Notes: generated by a model from the sequence alone, not told the origin. Shown: positions 45,106 through 54,802, counted from the stretch's first letter. The stretch: DNA of 64,000 nucleotides from Sinimarinibacterium sp. NLF-5-8 (GCF_010092425.1 NZ_CP048030.1:2305501-2369500); one strand, 5' to 3'. Numbers and translations: made by a program.

Positions 45106-46308
45106 ATGCCTCAGTATAACGGTTCAGCGCTCAAGCTCGGCATTGTGGCGACAGCTTTGTGGGGGGCGGTCGGTTGCACCACGCCGCAGTATGGCCAGCG
45201 CCAGATCATCGCCGCAGCCGCCCCGGAATCCACCGCGATGGCCGCCACGCCGATGGCCGATGAGCCGATTGGCACGATCACGGCGGCAACCGATCAGCCC
45301 GCCCAGCGGCCCGCCGATTCCGCAGCCGACACCGGCGTGAATCTGCAACCCGATGCGCCGCTGCGCTATGTGGTTCAGCGCGGCGATACGCTGTGGGGCA
45401 TTTCCCAGCGCTACCTGATCGAGCCGTGGCAATGGCCGCAGATCTGGTACGTCAACGATCAGGTTGCCAATCCGCATCTGATCTATCCCGGAGACGTGCT
45501 GACCCTGGTCTGGCACCAGAATCGGCCGACCGTGGTGCGCGCGGCCGAGGCGCTGCCCACCGAGCACTGGTCACCCAAGCTGCGTGAATCGGCGCTGGAG
45601 GCTGCGGTGCCGACGATTCCGCTGGATGCCATCCGTGATTTCTTGCGCCGCATCCGCGTCGCATCTGCCGATGAAATCAAGCGCGCGCCCTATGTGCTCG
45701 GCTTTGCCGATCCGCACCTGATCGAAGGCGCAGGGGCGCAGATCTATGTGCGCGGCCTTGGGGATGCCGCGCACGGCGAGTTCGAAGCGGTTCACATCGG
45801 CGAGCAATACCTCGATCCCGACAGCGGCAAGTCTTTGGGCTGGGCGGTGATTCCGGCGGCCAACGTCGCCCTGCTCGCCCATGGCGACCCGGCCACCGCC
45901 TACATCAGCCGCAGCGAACGCGAAGTGCGCGCGGGTGATCGCCTGCTGCCAGCGCAGCCGGATCGCTATACCGCCCACTTTTACCCGCGCCCGGCACCCG
46001 CCGCCCTGAGCGCGCGGATTCTGTCGGTATTCGAAGGCAACACCCACATCGGCCAATACCAGGTCATTGCGCTGAATCTGGGACAGCCTGACGGGCTGGA
46101 AGCCGGACATGTGTTCAATGTCATGCAGTCGGGTCGCCACACCCGCGACCCGTTGACCGGCAAGGCCGTCCAACTGCCGGAGCTGTACGCCGGACAGGCG
46201 ATGGTGTTCAAGGTTGAATCACAGGTCTCGTTTGCGCTGGTTCTGCACGCCCAGCGCGAAATGCACCGGCTCGACCGCCTGCGCAGCCCGGTTGCCGGCG
46301 CGCCGTGA
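45106..46308 (+). CDS. LysM domain lipoprotein
   Basis: A 400-residue exported protein. A signal peptide ends in AVGC (Cys ~24), giving a lipoprotein, followed by an Ala/Pro/Thr-rich linker. A single LysM peptidoglycan-binding domain ([17 protein letters not shown] through [13 protein letters not shown]) lies at about residues 88-135. The remaining ~260 residues are the conserved region of the LysM protein always found beside dprA in pseudomonads; their role is unknown. AAGGGGAAGG is an excellent ribosome-binding sequence. The stop overlaps the dprA GTG start. Confidence 0.9.
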   Translation: MPQYNGSALKLGIVATALWGAVGCTTPQYGQRQIIAAAAPESTAMAATPMADEPIGTITAATDQPAQRPADSAADTGVNLQPDAPLRYVVQRGDTLWGISQRYLIEPWQWPQIWYVNDQVANPHLIYPGDVLTLVWHQNRPTVVRAAEALPTEHWSPKLRESALEAAVPTIPLDAIRDFLRRIRVASADEIKRAPYVLGFADPHLIEGAGAQIYVRGLGDAAHGEFEAVHIGEQYLDPDSGKSLGWAVIPAANVALLAHGDPATAYISRSEREVRAGDRLLPAQPDRYTAHFYPRPAPAALSARILSVFEGNTHIGQYQVIALNLGQPDGLEAGHVFNVMQSGRHTRDPLTGKAVQLPELYAGQAMVFKVESQVSFALVLHAQREMHRLDRLRSPVAGAP

Positions 46309-47456
46309 CCGCCGCCCTGACGGCGTGGCTGACGCTGCTGCGCGCGCCGGGCATCGGCAGCGTCACCGCCCACCGCCTCATCGAACACTTCGGCAGCCCC
46401 ACTGCGGTGCTTGCCGCCAGTGGCGCGCAGCTGCAGAACCACGCGGGTCTGAGTGCGGCCCAGGTGCGCGCGCTGCTATCACCGGACGCTGCGCTGATTG
46501 CGCAGGATCTGGCCTGGCAGGCGCAGCCCGATCGCACCATCCTCAGCCACGACGATCCGCGCTACCCCGAGACCCTGCGCCAGATCCACGGCGCCCCTGC
46601 CCTGCTGTTCGTCCACGGCGACCCCGACTGGCTGTCGATGCCGCAGATCGCCATCGTCGGCGCCCGCAGCGCCACCGCGCAGGGGCTGGAAAACGCCAAA
46701 GCCTTTGCCCATGCGCTGGCACAGCGCGGCCTGGTCATCACCAGCGGTCTGGCGCTGGGAATTGACGGTGCCGCGCATCAAGGCGCATTGCAGGCAGACG
46801 CCGCCACCGTGGCGGTCTGTGCCACCGGCCTCGATCGGGTCTATCCGGCACGGCACCGGGATCTGGCCACGGCCATCACCCGCAACGGCGCGCTGGTTTC
46901 GGAGTTTGTGACCGGCACACCTGCGCGCGCCGAAAACTTTCCGCGCCGTAACCGCATCATCAGCGGACTGGCGATGGGCGTGCTGGTGGTCGAAGCCACG
47001 CGCGATTCCGGCTCGCTGATCACGGCACGCCTGGCGCTGGAACAGGGGCGCGAGGTGTTGGCCATCCCCGGCTCCATCCACAACCCGATGGCGCGCGGCT
47101 GTCATCAACTGATCCGCCAGGGCGCCAAGCTGGTCGAAACCGTGGATGACGTGCTCGAAGAAATCGGCCCGCGTCTCGGCCTGCTGCGCCAGCGAGCCCG
47201 ACCCGGCACGGCGGCAACGGCGACTACGGCAACCCCACCGGCTGCGGATGCCGCAACCCGGGCGCTGCTGGCTGCACTCGGCGACGATCCCGTCGATGTG
47301 GACACCCTGGCCGCGCGCACCGGCCAGCCATTGCCAGAATTGCAAACCGCGCTAACCTTGCTCGAATTATCCGGCGATCTTGCCGTTGGCAACGATGGCC
47401 GTTACCAGCGCATCGTTCATCCTTTTCAAGGTTCTCATGAAAGAAACCATTCTTGA
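46305..47456 (+). CDS. dprA: DNA processing protein DprA
   Basis: A 383-residue DprA/Smf protein that loads RecA on incoming single-stranded DNA during transformation. An N-terminal SAM/HhH-like region (LRAPGIGSVTAHRLIEHFG) leads to the Rossmann core: IAIVGARSAT, GLALGIDGAAHQGAL, CATGLDRVYP, ENFPRRNRIISGL and VVEATRDSGSLITA. A C-terminal winged-helix (DprA_WH) follows from about residue 320. The GTG start overlaps the LysM stop (GTGA). It suggests at least latent natural competence, although other competence genes are not in the window. Confidence 0.95.
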   Translation: MTAALTAWLTLLRAPGIGSVTAHRLIEHFGSPTAVLAASGAQLQNHAGLSAAQVRALLSPDAALIAQDLAWQAQPDRTILSHDDPRYPETLRQIHGAPALLFVHGDPDWLSMPQIAIVGARSATAQGLENAKAFAHALAQRGLVITSGLALGIDGAAHQGALQADAATVAVCATGLDRVYPARHRDLATAITRNGALVSEFVTGTPARAENFPRRNRIISGLAMGVLVVEATRDSGSLITARLALEQGREVLAIPGSIHNPMARGCHQLIRQGAKLVETVDDVLEEIGPRLGLLRQRARPGTAATATTATPPAADAATRALLAALGDDPVDVDTLAARTGQPLPELQTALTLLELSGDLAVGNDGRYQRIVHPFQGSHERNHS

Positions 47457-47904
47457 TGTGCTGATGTTCCTGTTCGAAAACTACCTGCCCGACGAATTTG
47501 TCGATAGCAGCAACCAGCCCGCGCTCAGCGAGGAACTGACACAGGCCGGCTTTGAAGCCGCCGATGTCCGCCGCGCCTTTGCCTGGATCGACGCGCTGGC
47601 CGAACAGCCGCAAGGCAGTCTCAAACTGGGCGCCAGCAACGCCCTGCGCCTGTACACCGCCGAAGAAACCGACAAGCTCAGCACCGAGTGCCGGGGCTTT
47701 TTGCTGTATCTGGAACAACTCGGACTGCTCGACGCCGAACACCGCGAAACCGTCATCGAGCGGCTGATGGCACTGAAAACCTCGGTCGATCTGGAGCGGG
47801 TCAAATGGGTGTGCCTGCTGGTGATGCTCAACCAGCCCGACGCCGAACAAGCCATCGGCCATCTCGAAGAAATGGTCTATTGCGACGGCCAATTCCTGCA
47901 CTGA
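47437..47904 (+). CDS. smg: Smg family protein (DUF494)
   Basis: A 155-residue acidic helical protein of the Smg family, found next to dprA and topA in many beta- and gammaproteobacteria. The N-terminal MKETILDVLMFLFENYL and the central STECRGFLLYLEQLGLLD are family blocks. The ATG at 47437 lies inside the last codons of dprA (20-nt overlap), indicating coupling. Function is unestablished. topA, its usual downstream partner, is absent; instead a convergent amidotransferase gene follows. Confidence 0.92.
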   Translation: MKETILDVLMFLFENYLPDEFVDSSNQPALSEELTQAGFEAADVRRAFAWIDALAEQPQGSLKLGASNALRLYTAEETDKLSTECRGFLLYLEQLGLLDAEHRETVIERLMALKTSVDLERVKWVCLLVMLNQPDAEQAIGHLEEMVYCDGQFLH

Positions 47905-47944
47905 AAAAAACCCGCGCCGATCACGCCGGCCTGCGCCACAGGCC

Positions 47945-48775
47945 TCACAGCACGCTCATATTGGCGCGGTTGCGCTGCTGCACGGCTTCCGGAATCGGCA
48001 CGATGCGGCGCGCGTGGACACGACCCTCGACAAACTGGATCAACTCGCCGGTGGCAAACGCCTGCCACTGCTCGTTGTCGGTCAGCGGCAGGGTGGCAAT
48101 CACCGAAACACAATCGTCGGGGGTGGTGACATCGGCAAAGTTCACCGACACGTCGGCATCGACCAGATGCGCCTGGGTAAACGGCCATTGGCGGGTGAGG
48201 TGGTACAGGCGCGTGGAGCCGTGCGCGATCAGGCAGCGACCATTGGACAGCAGAAAATTGAAGATGCCGAACACGGTCAGCTCCGCCGTCACCTCGGCAA
48301 CCGCCTCGAACAGCGCATCGTTGTCCGGCTCGCGCAGACCAAAGCGGCCGTTGAGCCGCTCCAGCAGATAGCAAAACGCGCGCTCGCTGTCGGTCTGGCC
48401 GATCGGCAAATGATCGCCGCGCAATGGCGGATCAAAATCGAGCAGATCGCCGTTGTGCGCAAACAACCAGTGCCGCCCCCAGCGCTCGCGCATGAACGGA
48501 TGGCAGTTTTCCAGCTCGACCACGCCTGCGGTGGCCTTGCGGATATGTGCGATGACGTTGCGCGACTTGATCGGATAACGCTTGATCAGATCGGCAATCG
48601 GCGAGTCGCTGCTGGGCGCCGAATCAATGAAACAGCGTGCGCCGCGACGTTCGTAAAAGGCAATGCCAAAACCGTCGGCGTGGCGATCGGTCAGCCCGCC
48701 GCGCGCGGCAAAGCCGGTGAACGAAAACGTGATATCGGTCGGGGTGGCGCAATTCATGCCGAGCAACTGACACAT
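47945..48775 (-). CDS. Class II glutamine amidotransferase (YafJ-like)
   Basis: A 276-residue Ntn-hydrolase of the GATase type 2/YafJ family. After Met removal Cys2 of MCQLLGMNC becomes the catalytic nucleophile. The segments HADGFGIAFYE, VIAHIRKAT, FAHNGDLLDF and GQTDSERAFCYLL match the glutamine-binding architecture. No synthase domain is attached, and YafJ's physiological partner is unknown. It lies 10 nt downstream of uvrD on the same strand, so the two could be co-transcribed. Length is typical (~255-280). Confidence 0.9.
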   Translation of the reverse strand: MCQLLGMNCATPTDITFSFTGFAARGGLTDRHADGFGIAFYERRGARCFIDSAPSSDSPIADLIKRYPIKSRNVIAHIRKATAGVVELENCHPFMRERWGRHWLFAHNGDLLDFDPPLRGDHLPIGQTDSERAFCYLLERLNGRFGLREPDNDALFEAVAEVTAELTVFGIFNFLLSNGRCLIAHGSTRLYHLTRQWPFTQAHLVDADVSVNFADVTTPDDCVSVIATLPLTDNEQWQAFATGELIQFVEGRVHARRIVPIPEAVQQRNRANMSVL

Positions 48776-48785
48776 CGCAGACTCC

Positions 48786-51044
48786 TCAAACGGCGACCAG
48801 ATTGGCCATCGACAGCATCAACCATTTGGTGCCGGTCTGGGCAAACTTGATCTGGATCCGGGTGCGCTCGCCGTCGCCCTCAAACTGCAAGACGGTGCCT
48901 TCTCCAAAGCGTTCATGACGCACGCGCGCGCCCAGCGCAAAGCCAAACCCGGCCGCCTCCTGCGCGCGCATGTTGCCGGGCAGATGGGTGCGCTCAGGGG
49001 CGTCGCTGGCGTTGCGCCACGCGCGCGCGGCTCCAACTTCGGCGGAGCCGGCGGCGGCAAACGCAGGGCGGCTGACGTTGACGCGCGGCCGCAGTTCTTG
49101 CAGGGTTTCCGGCGGCAGTTCACGCAAAAACTGCGAGGGCATGCCGATCTGTTCGATCCCATGCAAACGCCGCAGTTCGGCATAACTCATGTATAGCTGT
49201 TGTCGTGCGCGCGTAATTCCAACGTAACACAGACGTCGTTCTTCTTCGAGATTGCCTTCATCCACCGCGCGCGCGTGGGGAAAAATACCGTTTTCCATGC
49301 CCACCAGGAAAACAAACCTGAACTCCAGCCCCTTGGCGGCATGCAGCGTCATCAATTGCACGCAATCCTCGCCGGGTGCGGCCTGTTGTTCGCCGGATTC
49401 CAGCGCCGCGTGGGTCAGGAAATGGGTCAGCGGATCGAGTTCCGGCGCCCCTTCGATCGGCGCTTCCAGAGCCGACAGCTCGAACGCGCGCGTGGCGCTG
49501 ATCAGTTCATCGAGGTTTTCAAGGCGCGCTTCGGCCTGCTCGGATTTTTCCTTGCCGTAGTGCTCGCGCAGCCCGCTGTGGACGATCACGTCCTCGGTGA
49601 TTTTGGACAGCAACTGGTCTTGCGCGCGCGCCGCCATGGTCTCGATCAACGCGCAAAAGGCCTTGACCTTGCTGGCCGAACGCCCCAGCGCCTCATCGGC
49701 GATCTGGGCGGCCTGCCATAACGAGATCCCTTGCGCGCGCGCAAAACCGCGCAGCCGCTCGACCGTGGTAGCACCAATGCCGCGCGCCGGGGTGTTGACG
49801 ACGCGCTCAAACCCGCTGTCATCATCGCGGTTGTGCAACAGGCGCAAATACGCCAGTGCGTCCTTGATTTCCTGCCGTTCAAAAAAGCGCAGACCGCCAT
49901 AAATCCGATAGGGCAGGCGCGCGCGGATCAGCATTTCTTCCAGCACCCGCGACTGCGCGCCCATACGGTAGAGCACGGCATTTTCGTCGTAGCGCGCGCC
50001 GCTGCCGACCTGCGCCTTGATCCGCGAAACGACAAATTCGGCTTCGTCGTATTCGTTGTAGGCGGCGTAAAGCTGGATCGGTTCGCCATCGCTGCCGTCG
50101 GTCCACAGGTTTTTGCCGAGGCGACCGCTGTTTTTGGCAATCAGGCCGTTGGCCGCTTTCAGGATGGTGCCGGTGGAGCGGTAGTTTTGTTCCAGCCGCA
50201 CCACTTCACAGCCGACAAAATCACGGCTCAGCGCCAGCATGTGTTCGACGCGCGCGCCGCGCCAGGAATACACCGATTGGTCGTCGTCGCCGACGGCAAA
50301 CAGCACGCCGCTGGCACCGGCGAGCACCCGCAACCAGCGATATTGCAAGGTGTTGGTGTCTTGAAACTCGTCGATCAGCAGATGGCGGAAACGCCGCTGG
50401 TAATGCGCCTGGATGTCGCGGTTGTCACGGCACAGTTCGTAGGCGCGCAGCAGCAGTTCGGCAAAGTCCACCACGCCCTGACGTTCACACGCGGCCTGGT
50501 AGGCGCTGTAGATCCGCACCAGCTGGTTCTGGTTGTAGTCGCCCTGGTCCGAGATCTGTTCAGGGCGGCGTGCCTGTTCTTTTTGCGCATTGATCCAGCC
50601 GGTGACGGTCTTGGCCGGCCATTGCTCGTCGGCCAGATCCAGTCCTTTGATGATGCGCTTGACCAGCCGCTGCTGATCGTCGGCATCCAGAATCTGAAAG
50701 TTCTGGATCAGCCCGGCTTCCCTGAAGTGCATCCGCAGCATGCGGTGGGCGATGCCGTGAAAGGTGCCGACCCACATGGCGCGGATCGGCACGTCGATGA
50801 GCTGTTCGATGCGCGCGCGCATCTCGGCGGCGGCCTTGTTGGTGAAGGTGACGGCCAGAATCGACAGCGGCGAGACACCTTCTGCCGCAATCAGATAGGC
50901 AATCCGGTGGGTGAGGACACGGGTTTTGCCCGAACCGGCGCCCGCCAGCACCAGCCGGTGTTCCAGCGGCGCGGTGACGGCAGCGCGCTGTGCAGGGTTG
51001 AGCGCCGCCACCAGCGGGGCAATATCCACGACCGGTTCAAACAT
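48786..51044 (-). CDS. uvrD: DNA helicase II (UvrD)
   Basis: A 752-residue superfamily 1A helicase for nucleotide-excision and mismatch repair. Motifs are complete: the Q-motif region LNPAQRAAV, Walker A AGAGSGKTR (residues 34-42), FTNKAAAEMR, the DEFQDTN Walker B, DDDQSVYSWRGA and the VI motif YVGITRARQQLYM. The C-terminal Tudor-like segment (RVRHERFGEGTVLQFEGDGE) is also present. E. coli UvrD is 720 residues. An amidotransferase gene follows closely. Rep is less likely because of the Tudor-like tail. Confidence 0.95.
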   Translation of the reverse strand: MFEPVVDIAPLVAALNPAQRAAVTAPLEHRLVLAGAGSGKTRVLTHRIAYLIAAEGVSPLSILAVTFTNKAAAEMRARIEQLIDVPIRAMWVGTFHGIAHRMLRMHFREAGLIQNFQILDADDQQRLVKRIIKGLDLADEQWPAKTVTGWINAQKEQARRPEQISDQGDYNQNQLVRIYSAYQAACERQGVVDFAELLLRAYELCRDNRDIQAHYQRRFRHLLIDEFQDTNTLQYRWLRVLAGASGVLFAVGDDDQSVYSWRGARVEHMLALSRDFVGCEVVRLEQNYRSTGTILKAANGLIAKNSGRLGKNLWTDGSDGEPIQLYAAYNEYDEAEFVVSRIKAQVGSGARYDENAVLYRMGAQSRVLEEMLIRARLPYRIYGGLRFFERQEIKDALAYLRLLHNRDDDSGFERVVNTPARGIGATTVERLRGFARAQGISLWQAAQIADEALGRSASKVKAFCALIETMAARAQDQLLSKITEDVIVHSGLREHYGKEKSEQAEARLENLDELISATRAFELSALEAPIEGAPELDPLTHFLTHAALESGEQQAAPGEDCVQLMTLHAAKGLEFRFVFLVGMENGIFPHARAVDEGNLEEERRLCYVGITRARQQLYMSYAELRRLHGIEQIGMPSQFLRELPPETLQELRPRVNVSRPAFAAAGSAEVGAARAWRNASDAPERTHLPGNMRAQEAAGFGFALGARVRHERFGEGTVLQFEGDGERTRIQIKFAQTGTKWLMLSMANLVAV

Positions 51045-51068
51045 CGCGCAATCTCACAACCCGAAACC

Positions 51069-51800
51069 TCACAGTGCGCGCACCTTGCGCAAGCGCAGAT
51101 TGAGCAGCTCCACCACAGTGGAAAAACCCACGGCAAAGTAAATGTAGGCCTTGGGGACATGTACGCCGAGCGCTTCGATCACCAGCGCCACGCCAATCAG
51201 GATCAGAAACGCCAGCGCCAGTACCTTGACCGTGGGGTGATCTTCGACAAAGCGCGCCACCGCACCGGCGAAGAACATCATCACGCCAATGGCGATGACG
51301 ATGGCGGCAATCATCACATAGACGCGGTCGGTCATGCCGACGGCGGTGATCACCGAATCCAGCGAAAACACGATGTCCAGAATCATGATCTGCACGATGA
51401 CCCCGGCAAAACTGGCCGTGGCCTTGCCAAGGCCGGGCTTTTCATCGCCGTGCGTTTCGGCAGGCCGCGCCTGCAAATCGCCCCACAGCTCGATGCCACT
51501 TTTGTAGATGAGAAACAGGCCGCCCAAAAACAGCACCAGATCGCGCCCGGTCACCGGCAGTCCAAACACCGCAAACAGGGGTTTGGTCAGATGCGCCAGC
51601 CATGCCAGCGAAACCAGCAATAAAATCCGCGTCACACAGGCACCGGCCAGCCCCAGGGTGCGCCCCAGCGCGCGCTGATGCTCGGGCAGCTTGTTGGCCA
51701 TGATCGACAAAAAGATGATGTTATCGACCCCCAGCACGATCTCCAGCACCGTCAGCGTAATCAGTGCCGCCCACAGATCGGGCTGTAATAAAACGTCCAT
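51069..51800 (-). CDS. TerC family integral membrane protein
   Basis: A 243-residue membrane protein with about seven hydrophobic helices. The TerC core LEIVLGVDNIIFLSIMANKLP and the second repeat QIMILDIVFSLDSVITAVGM each carry the intramembrane acidic residues linked to metal export. Some homologues (MeeF, MeeY, Alx) export manganese, others confer tellurite tolerance. ATG 51800 gives the usual N-terminus MDVLLQPDLWAALI; a longer frame to 51929 has no support. A yybP-type manganese riboswitch is not visible upstream. Confidence 0.9.
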   Translation of the reverse strand: MDVLLQPDLWAALITLTVLEIVLGVDNIIFLSIMANKLPEHQRALGRTLGLAGACVTRILLLVSLAWLAHLTKPLFAVFGLPVTGRDLVLFLGGLFLIYKSGIELWGDLQARPAETHGDEKPGLGKATASFAGVIVQIMILDIVFSLDSVITAVGMTDRVYVMIAAIVIAIGVMMFFAGAVARFVEDHPTVKVLALAFLILIGVALVIEALGVHVPKAYIYFAVGFSTVVELLNLRLRKVRAL

Positions 51801-51872
51801 GATCAGGCAACAACCATTCAGCAAAAGGGCGCGCAGTTTACGCTGGCTGCCCACCCCACGCCGAAAATTCCG

Positions 51873-52334
51873 ATGACTCCGGCACTCCAGCAGGCCTACC
51901 AGCGCGCGCGCTACGAGATCCTGACCCACCCCCCGATCATGCTGCGCCTGGGCGCATCAGCAGCACCGTCCGCTGCGATCACCGCGCGCCAGACCCGCCC
52001 GATCCGGGCCTTGCTCGGCGCACACCGTGCCGACTGCGCCGCGCTGATCACCGCCGCCAATCCGCGCAGCGTGCGCTTGAGCGACGATCAAAACCGGCAG
52101 CGCCACGCCAATCTTGCGCAATGGCTGCTCAACGCCGGGCTGCCCTGCCTGCCCGCGCGCAGCAGCGATGCCCAGGGCGACTGGGTCGAAGACGGTTTTT
52201 TCATTTTCGGCCTCCACCGCGCGCGCGCCGTGGCGCTGGCCCGGCAGTTCGGACAAAACGCGCTGGTGTGGGTAGCTGCGGACGGGGGCGGCGAACTGCT
52301 ACTGTTGGACGATCAACCTTCTGCCCCTGTCTGA
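51873..52334 (+). CDS. DUF3293 family protein
   Basis: A 153-residue cytoplasmic protein of the DUF3293 family. Features include LITAANPRSVRLSDDQNRQRHANL (early conserved block, longer than shown), WVEDGFFIFGLHRARAVALARQFGQNALVWV and a C-terminal LLLLDD. No function is known. The ATG starts 72 nt from the divergent terC start. The esterase gene follows after 2 nt, so the pair is probably co-transcribed. There is no signal peptide or membrane segment. Confidence 0.82.
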   Translation: MTPALQQAYQRARYEILTHPPIMLRLGASAAPSAAITARQTRPIRALLGAHRADCAALITAANPRSVRLSDDQNRQRHANLAQWLLNAGLPCLPARSSDAQGDWVEDGFFIFGLHRARAVALARQFGQNALVWVAADGGGELLLLDDQPSAPV

Positions 52335-52336
52335 CC

Positions 52337-53254
52337 ATGTCCGCACACAATCCCCCACGTCTGTCGCTGCTGTCACATCTGCTGCGCCCCGCCGTACGAT
52401 TATTGGTGGCGCCTGCGCTGGATACCGCGCGCCCGGTTGCCCAGCGCCGCAAGCAATTGGATCGGGCCTCGCTGACGCTGCGTTATCCGTTGCCGCGCGG
52501 CAGCCAGATCCAGCCGGATGCGTTTGGCGGCGTCCCCGGCCTGTGGGTCACCAACACCCGTCAGCGCGCTAGACGCACGGTGCTGTACCTCCACGGTGGC
52601 GGCTATCAGGTGGGCTCGATGGCGGTCTATCGCGGCTTTGCCGCCCAGTTGGCCGCGCGCTGGCAGGCAGATATTGCGCTGGTGGATTACCGCATGGCGC
52701 CGGAGCATGTCTTTCCAGCCGCCACCGATGACGTGATTGCGGCCTATCGGGCGGTACTGGCGCGCGCGCAGACACCGCTGATCATCGCCGGGGACTCTGC
52801 CGGTGGCGCGCTGACCTTTGCCTGCGCCCTGCAAGTGCGCGATGCCAAACTCCCCGCCCCCAAGGCACTGGTGACGTTCTCACCGTGGACGGACCTGACC
52901 ATCAGCGGCGACTCCGCCAACACCCGCGCCGGGGACGACATGCTCGGCAGCGCCCATCTGCGCAACGCCGCCCAGGCCTATCTGGGCGATGCCGACCCGC
53001 GCACGGCGCTGGCCTCGCCGCTGTTTGCCGATCTGGCCGGGTTGCCGCCCACGCTGATCCAGGCCACCGATAACGAGATTTTGTTTGACGATGGCCGCCG
53101 CATGGCCGAGGCGCTGCGCGCGGCCGGGGTGGACACCACCTTCGATGTCGGCCCCGGCCTGTGGCACGTCTGGCAACTGTTCGTCGGCAAGCTGCCGGAA
53201 GCCGCCACGGCGCTGGCGCGCGCGCGCGCCTTCATCGAACGCCACGCACCATGA
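52337..53254 (+). CDS. HSL-family alpha/beta hydrolase (esterase)
   Basis: A 305-residue carboxylesterase of the hormone-sensitive-lipase family. The oxyanion motif HGGGY (86-90), the elbow GDSAG (Ser154), Asp in QATDNEILFDD and His in GLWHVW form the expected catalytic apparatus; VDYRMAPEHVFPAA is a family marker. An N-terminal helical cap precedes the core. It lies 2 nt after the DUF3293 gene and overlaps the next hydrolase (ATGA). The substrate is an unidentified short- or medium-chain ester. Confidence 0.88.
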   Translation: MSAHNPPRLSLLSHLLRPAVRLLVAPALDTARPVAQRRKQLDRASLTLRYPLPRGSQIQPDAFGGVPGLWVTNTRQRARRTVLYLHGGGYQVGSMAVYRGFAAQLAARWQADIALVDYRMAPEHVFPAATDDVIAAYRAVLARAQTPLIIAGDSAGGALTFACALQVRDAKLPAPKALVTFSPWTDLTISGDSANTRAGDDMLGSAHLRNAAQAYLGDADPRTALASPLFADLAGLPPTLIQATDNEILFDDGRRMAEALRAAGVDTTFDVGPGLWHVWQLFVGKLPEAATALARARAFIERHAP

Positions 53255-54126
53255 ACTTCAAGCGCTGGCACGACACCGGCCAGTTTTTCGACTTTCACGG
53301 CCACGCCATCTTTCACCAGCGCCACGGCAGCGATGCCACCGCCCTGCTGGTGCTGCACGGCTACCCCACGGCGTCCTGGGATTTCGTTCATTTATGGCCG
53401 GCTCTGTGCAGCCGTTTTGCCCACGTCATCGCCCCCGATCTACTGGGGTTTGGCTATTCCGCCAAACCGCGCGCGCACGATTATTCGCTGATGGAACAGG
53501 CCGATCTGTGCGAGGCGCTGCTGGCACATTGCGGCGTCATCCAGGTGCACCTGCTGGTGCATGATTACAGCGTCAGCATCGCCCAGGAGCTGCTGGCACG
53601 GCAGCTTGAACGCGGGACGCCGCAGATCCAGTCGGTGATTTTTCTCAATGGCGCGCTGTTTCCCGAAAGCCACCGTGCCACGGCGCTGCAAAAGCTGATG
53701 AAAAGCCCGCTCGGGCCACTGTGCTCGTTCATGTTCACCGAGCGGCATTTCATCGCCCCGTTCAAACGTATTTTTGGCGCCAGAAGCCAGCCCACCCCCA
53801 TCGAGCTGCATGATTTCTGGCAGCTGATCCGCCACAACGACGGCCATTTCGCGCTGCCCCATCTGCTCCACTACATCGACGATCGCCGCCAGTACCGCGC
53901 GCGCTGGGTGGGCGCACTGCAAAGCACCCGCGTGCCGATGCGCCTGATCAACGGCCCCGATGATCCCGTCTCCGGCGCACACATGGCGCAACGCTACCGC
54001 GAACTGGTGCCCGAGGCCGATGTGATCTCGCTGCCGGGCATCGGCCACTATCCGCAGGTCGAAGCGCCCGATCGGGTCCTGCGCCACCTGGCCGACTTCT
54101 ATCGCAACAACCGGCTCCCCGCATAG
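53251..54126 (+). CDS. MEST-like alpha/beta hydrolase
   Basis: A 291-residue hydrolase of the haloalkane-dehalogenase/epoxide-hydrolase-like group, most like MEST (mesoderm-specific transcript homologue) proteins. HGYPTASWDF supplies the oxyanion region. The elbow HDYSVSIAQELLAR has Asp105 at the nucleophile position, as in epoxide hydrolases and dehalogenases rather than serine esterases. SVIFLNGALFPESHRAT is a MEST-type block, and NGPDDPVSG and GIGHYPQ supply the acid and His. Its ATG overlaps the esterase stop, forming a hydrolase pair. The substrate is unknown. Confidence 0.82.
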   Translation: MNFKRWHDTGQFFDFHGHAIFHQRHGSDATALLVLHGYPTASWDFVHLWPALCSRFAHVIAPDLLGFGYSAKPRAHDYSLMEQADLCEALLAHCGVIQVHLLVHDYSVSIAQELLARQLERGTPQIQSVIFLNGALFPESHRATALQKLMKSPLGPLCSFMFTERHFIAPFKRIFGARSQPTPIELHDFWQLIRHNDGHFALPHLLHYIDDRRQYRARWVGALQSTRVPMRLINGPDDPVSGAHMAQRYRELVPEADVISLPGIGHYPQVEAPDRVLRHLADFYRNNRLPA

Positions 54127-54232
54127 AATCGCCACGCGGTCGGGCACCCGCTGATTCAGCCGCCGCTCAGCCTTGGCGATTACGCTGCCCACTGATTTTC
54201 CCAACTTTGTCTAACCCTGCCTGGACACGCCC

Positions 54233-54802
54233 ATGACTGCTTCAACACATCTGCGTTTACTCTCTGCCGCCGTACTCGCGCTTGCACTGAGCGCCTGTGA
54301 CACCCCCACGGCCAATCCCGCCGCCCAAGCCCAGGCCACCGCCGAAGCCACACCCGAGCCGACGCCGGAACCCACCGCAGCCCCAACGCCCAAACCCAAA
54401 CCAGTTGCACCCAAACCTGCAACCCCCAAACCCACCGCACGCCCGCAAGCGGCAGCACCTGCGCCGGTTTGCGCCAACTGCGGCACCGTGGTCGCCATCA
54501 CCCCGGTACAGATCCAGGGTGAAGGCAGCGGCGCAGGTGCCTTGATCGGCGCAGCGGCCGGCGGCGTTGCCGGCCACCAGATCGGTGGCGGCAAGGGCAA
54601 GGACATTGCCACCGTCGCCGGGGCCATCCTCGGCGCAGCAGCCGGTCATCAGGCCGAAAAGAAAGTGCGCAGCGTCACCGCCTATGACATCACCATTCGC
54701 ATGGACAACGGCAGCCAGCGCAGCATTCAGGTTCCCGACGCCACCTCGCTTGCCGTCGGCACGGCCGTGCAAGTGGATGGCAACAGCATCTATCTGCGCT
54801 GA
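54233..54802 (+). CDS. Glycine-zipper 2TM lipoprotein with Pro-rich linker
   Basis: A 189-residue outer-membrane lipoprotein. The signal peptide ends in LSAC (Cys22). A linker rich in Pro, Thr, Ala and Lys (about residues 35-76; PEPT and PKP repeats) leads to CANCGTVVAITPVQ and then the glycine-zipper segment GAGALIGAAAGGVAGHQIGG and GAILGAAAGHQAEKK, the SlyB/Rick_17kDa_Anti pattern. The C-terminal RMDNGSQRSIQVPD and VQVDGNSIYLR complete that family. Such proteins sit in the outer membrane and influence envelope integrity. It stands alone between the hydrolase pair and hemF. Confidence 0.82.
   Translation: MTASTHLRLLSAAVLALALSACDTPTANPAAQAQATAEATPEPTPEPTAAPTPKPKPVAPKPATPKPTARPQAAAPAPVCANCGTVVAITPVQIQGEGSGAGALIGAAAGGVAGHQIGGGKGKDIATVAGAILGAAAGHQAEKKVRSVTAYDITIRMDNGSQRSIQVPDATSLAVGTAVQVDGNSIYLR

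Noticed and set aside
49731-51623. Plus-strand frame of 630 codons opposite uvrD and terC
   Set aside because: It spans two well-supported minus-strand genes and shows no recognised domain.
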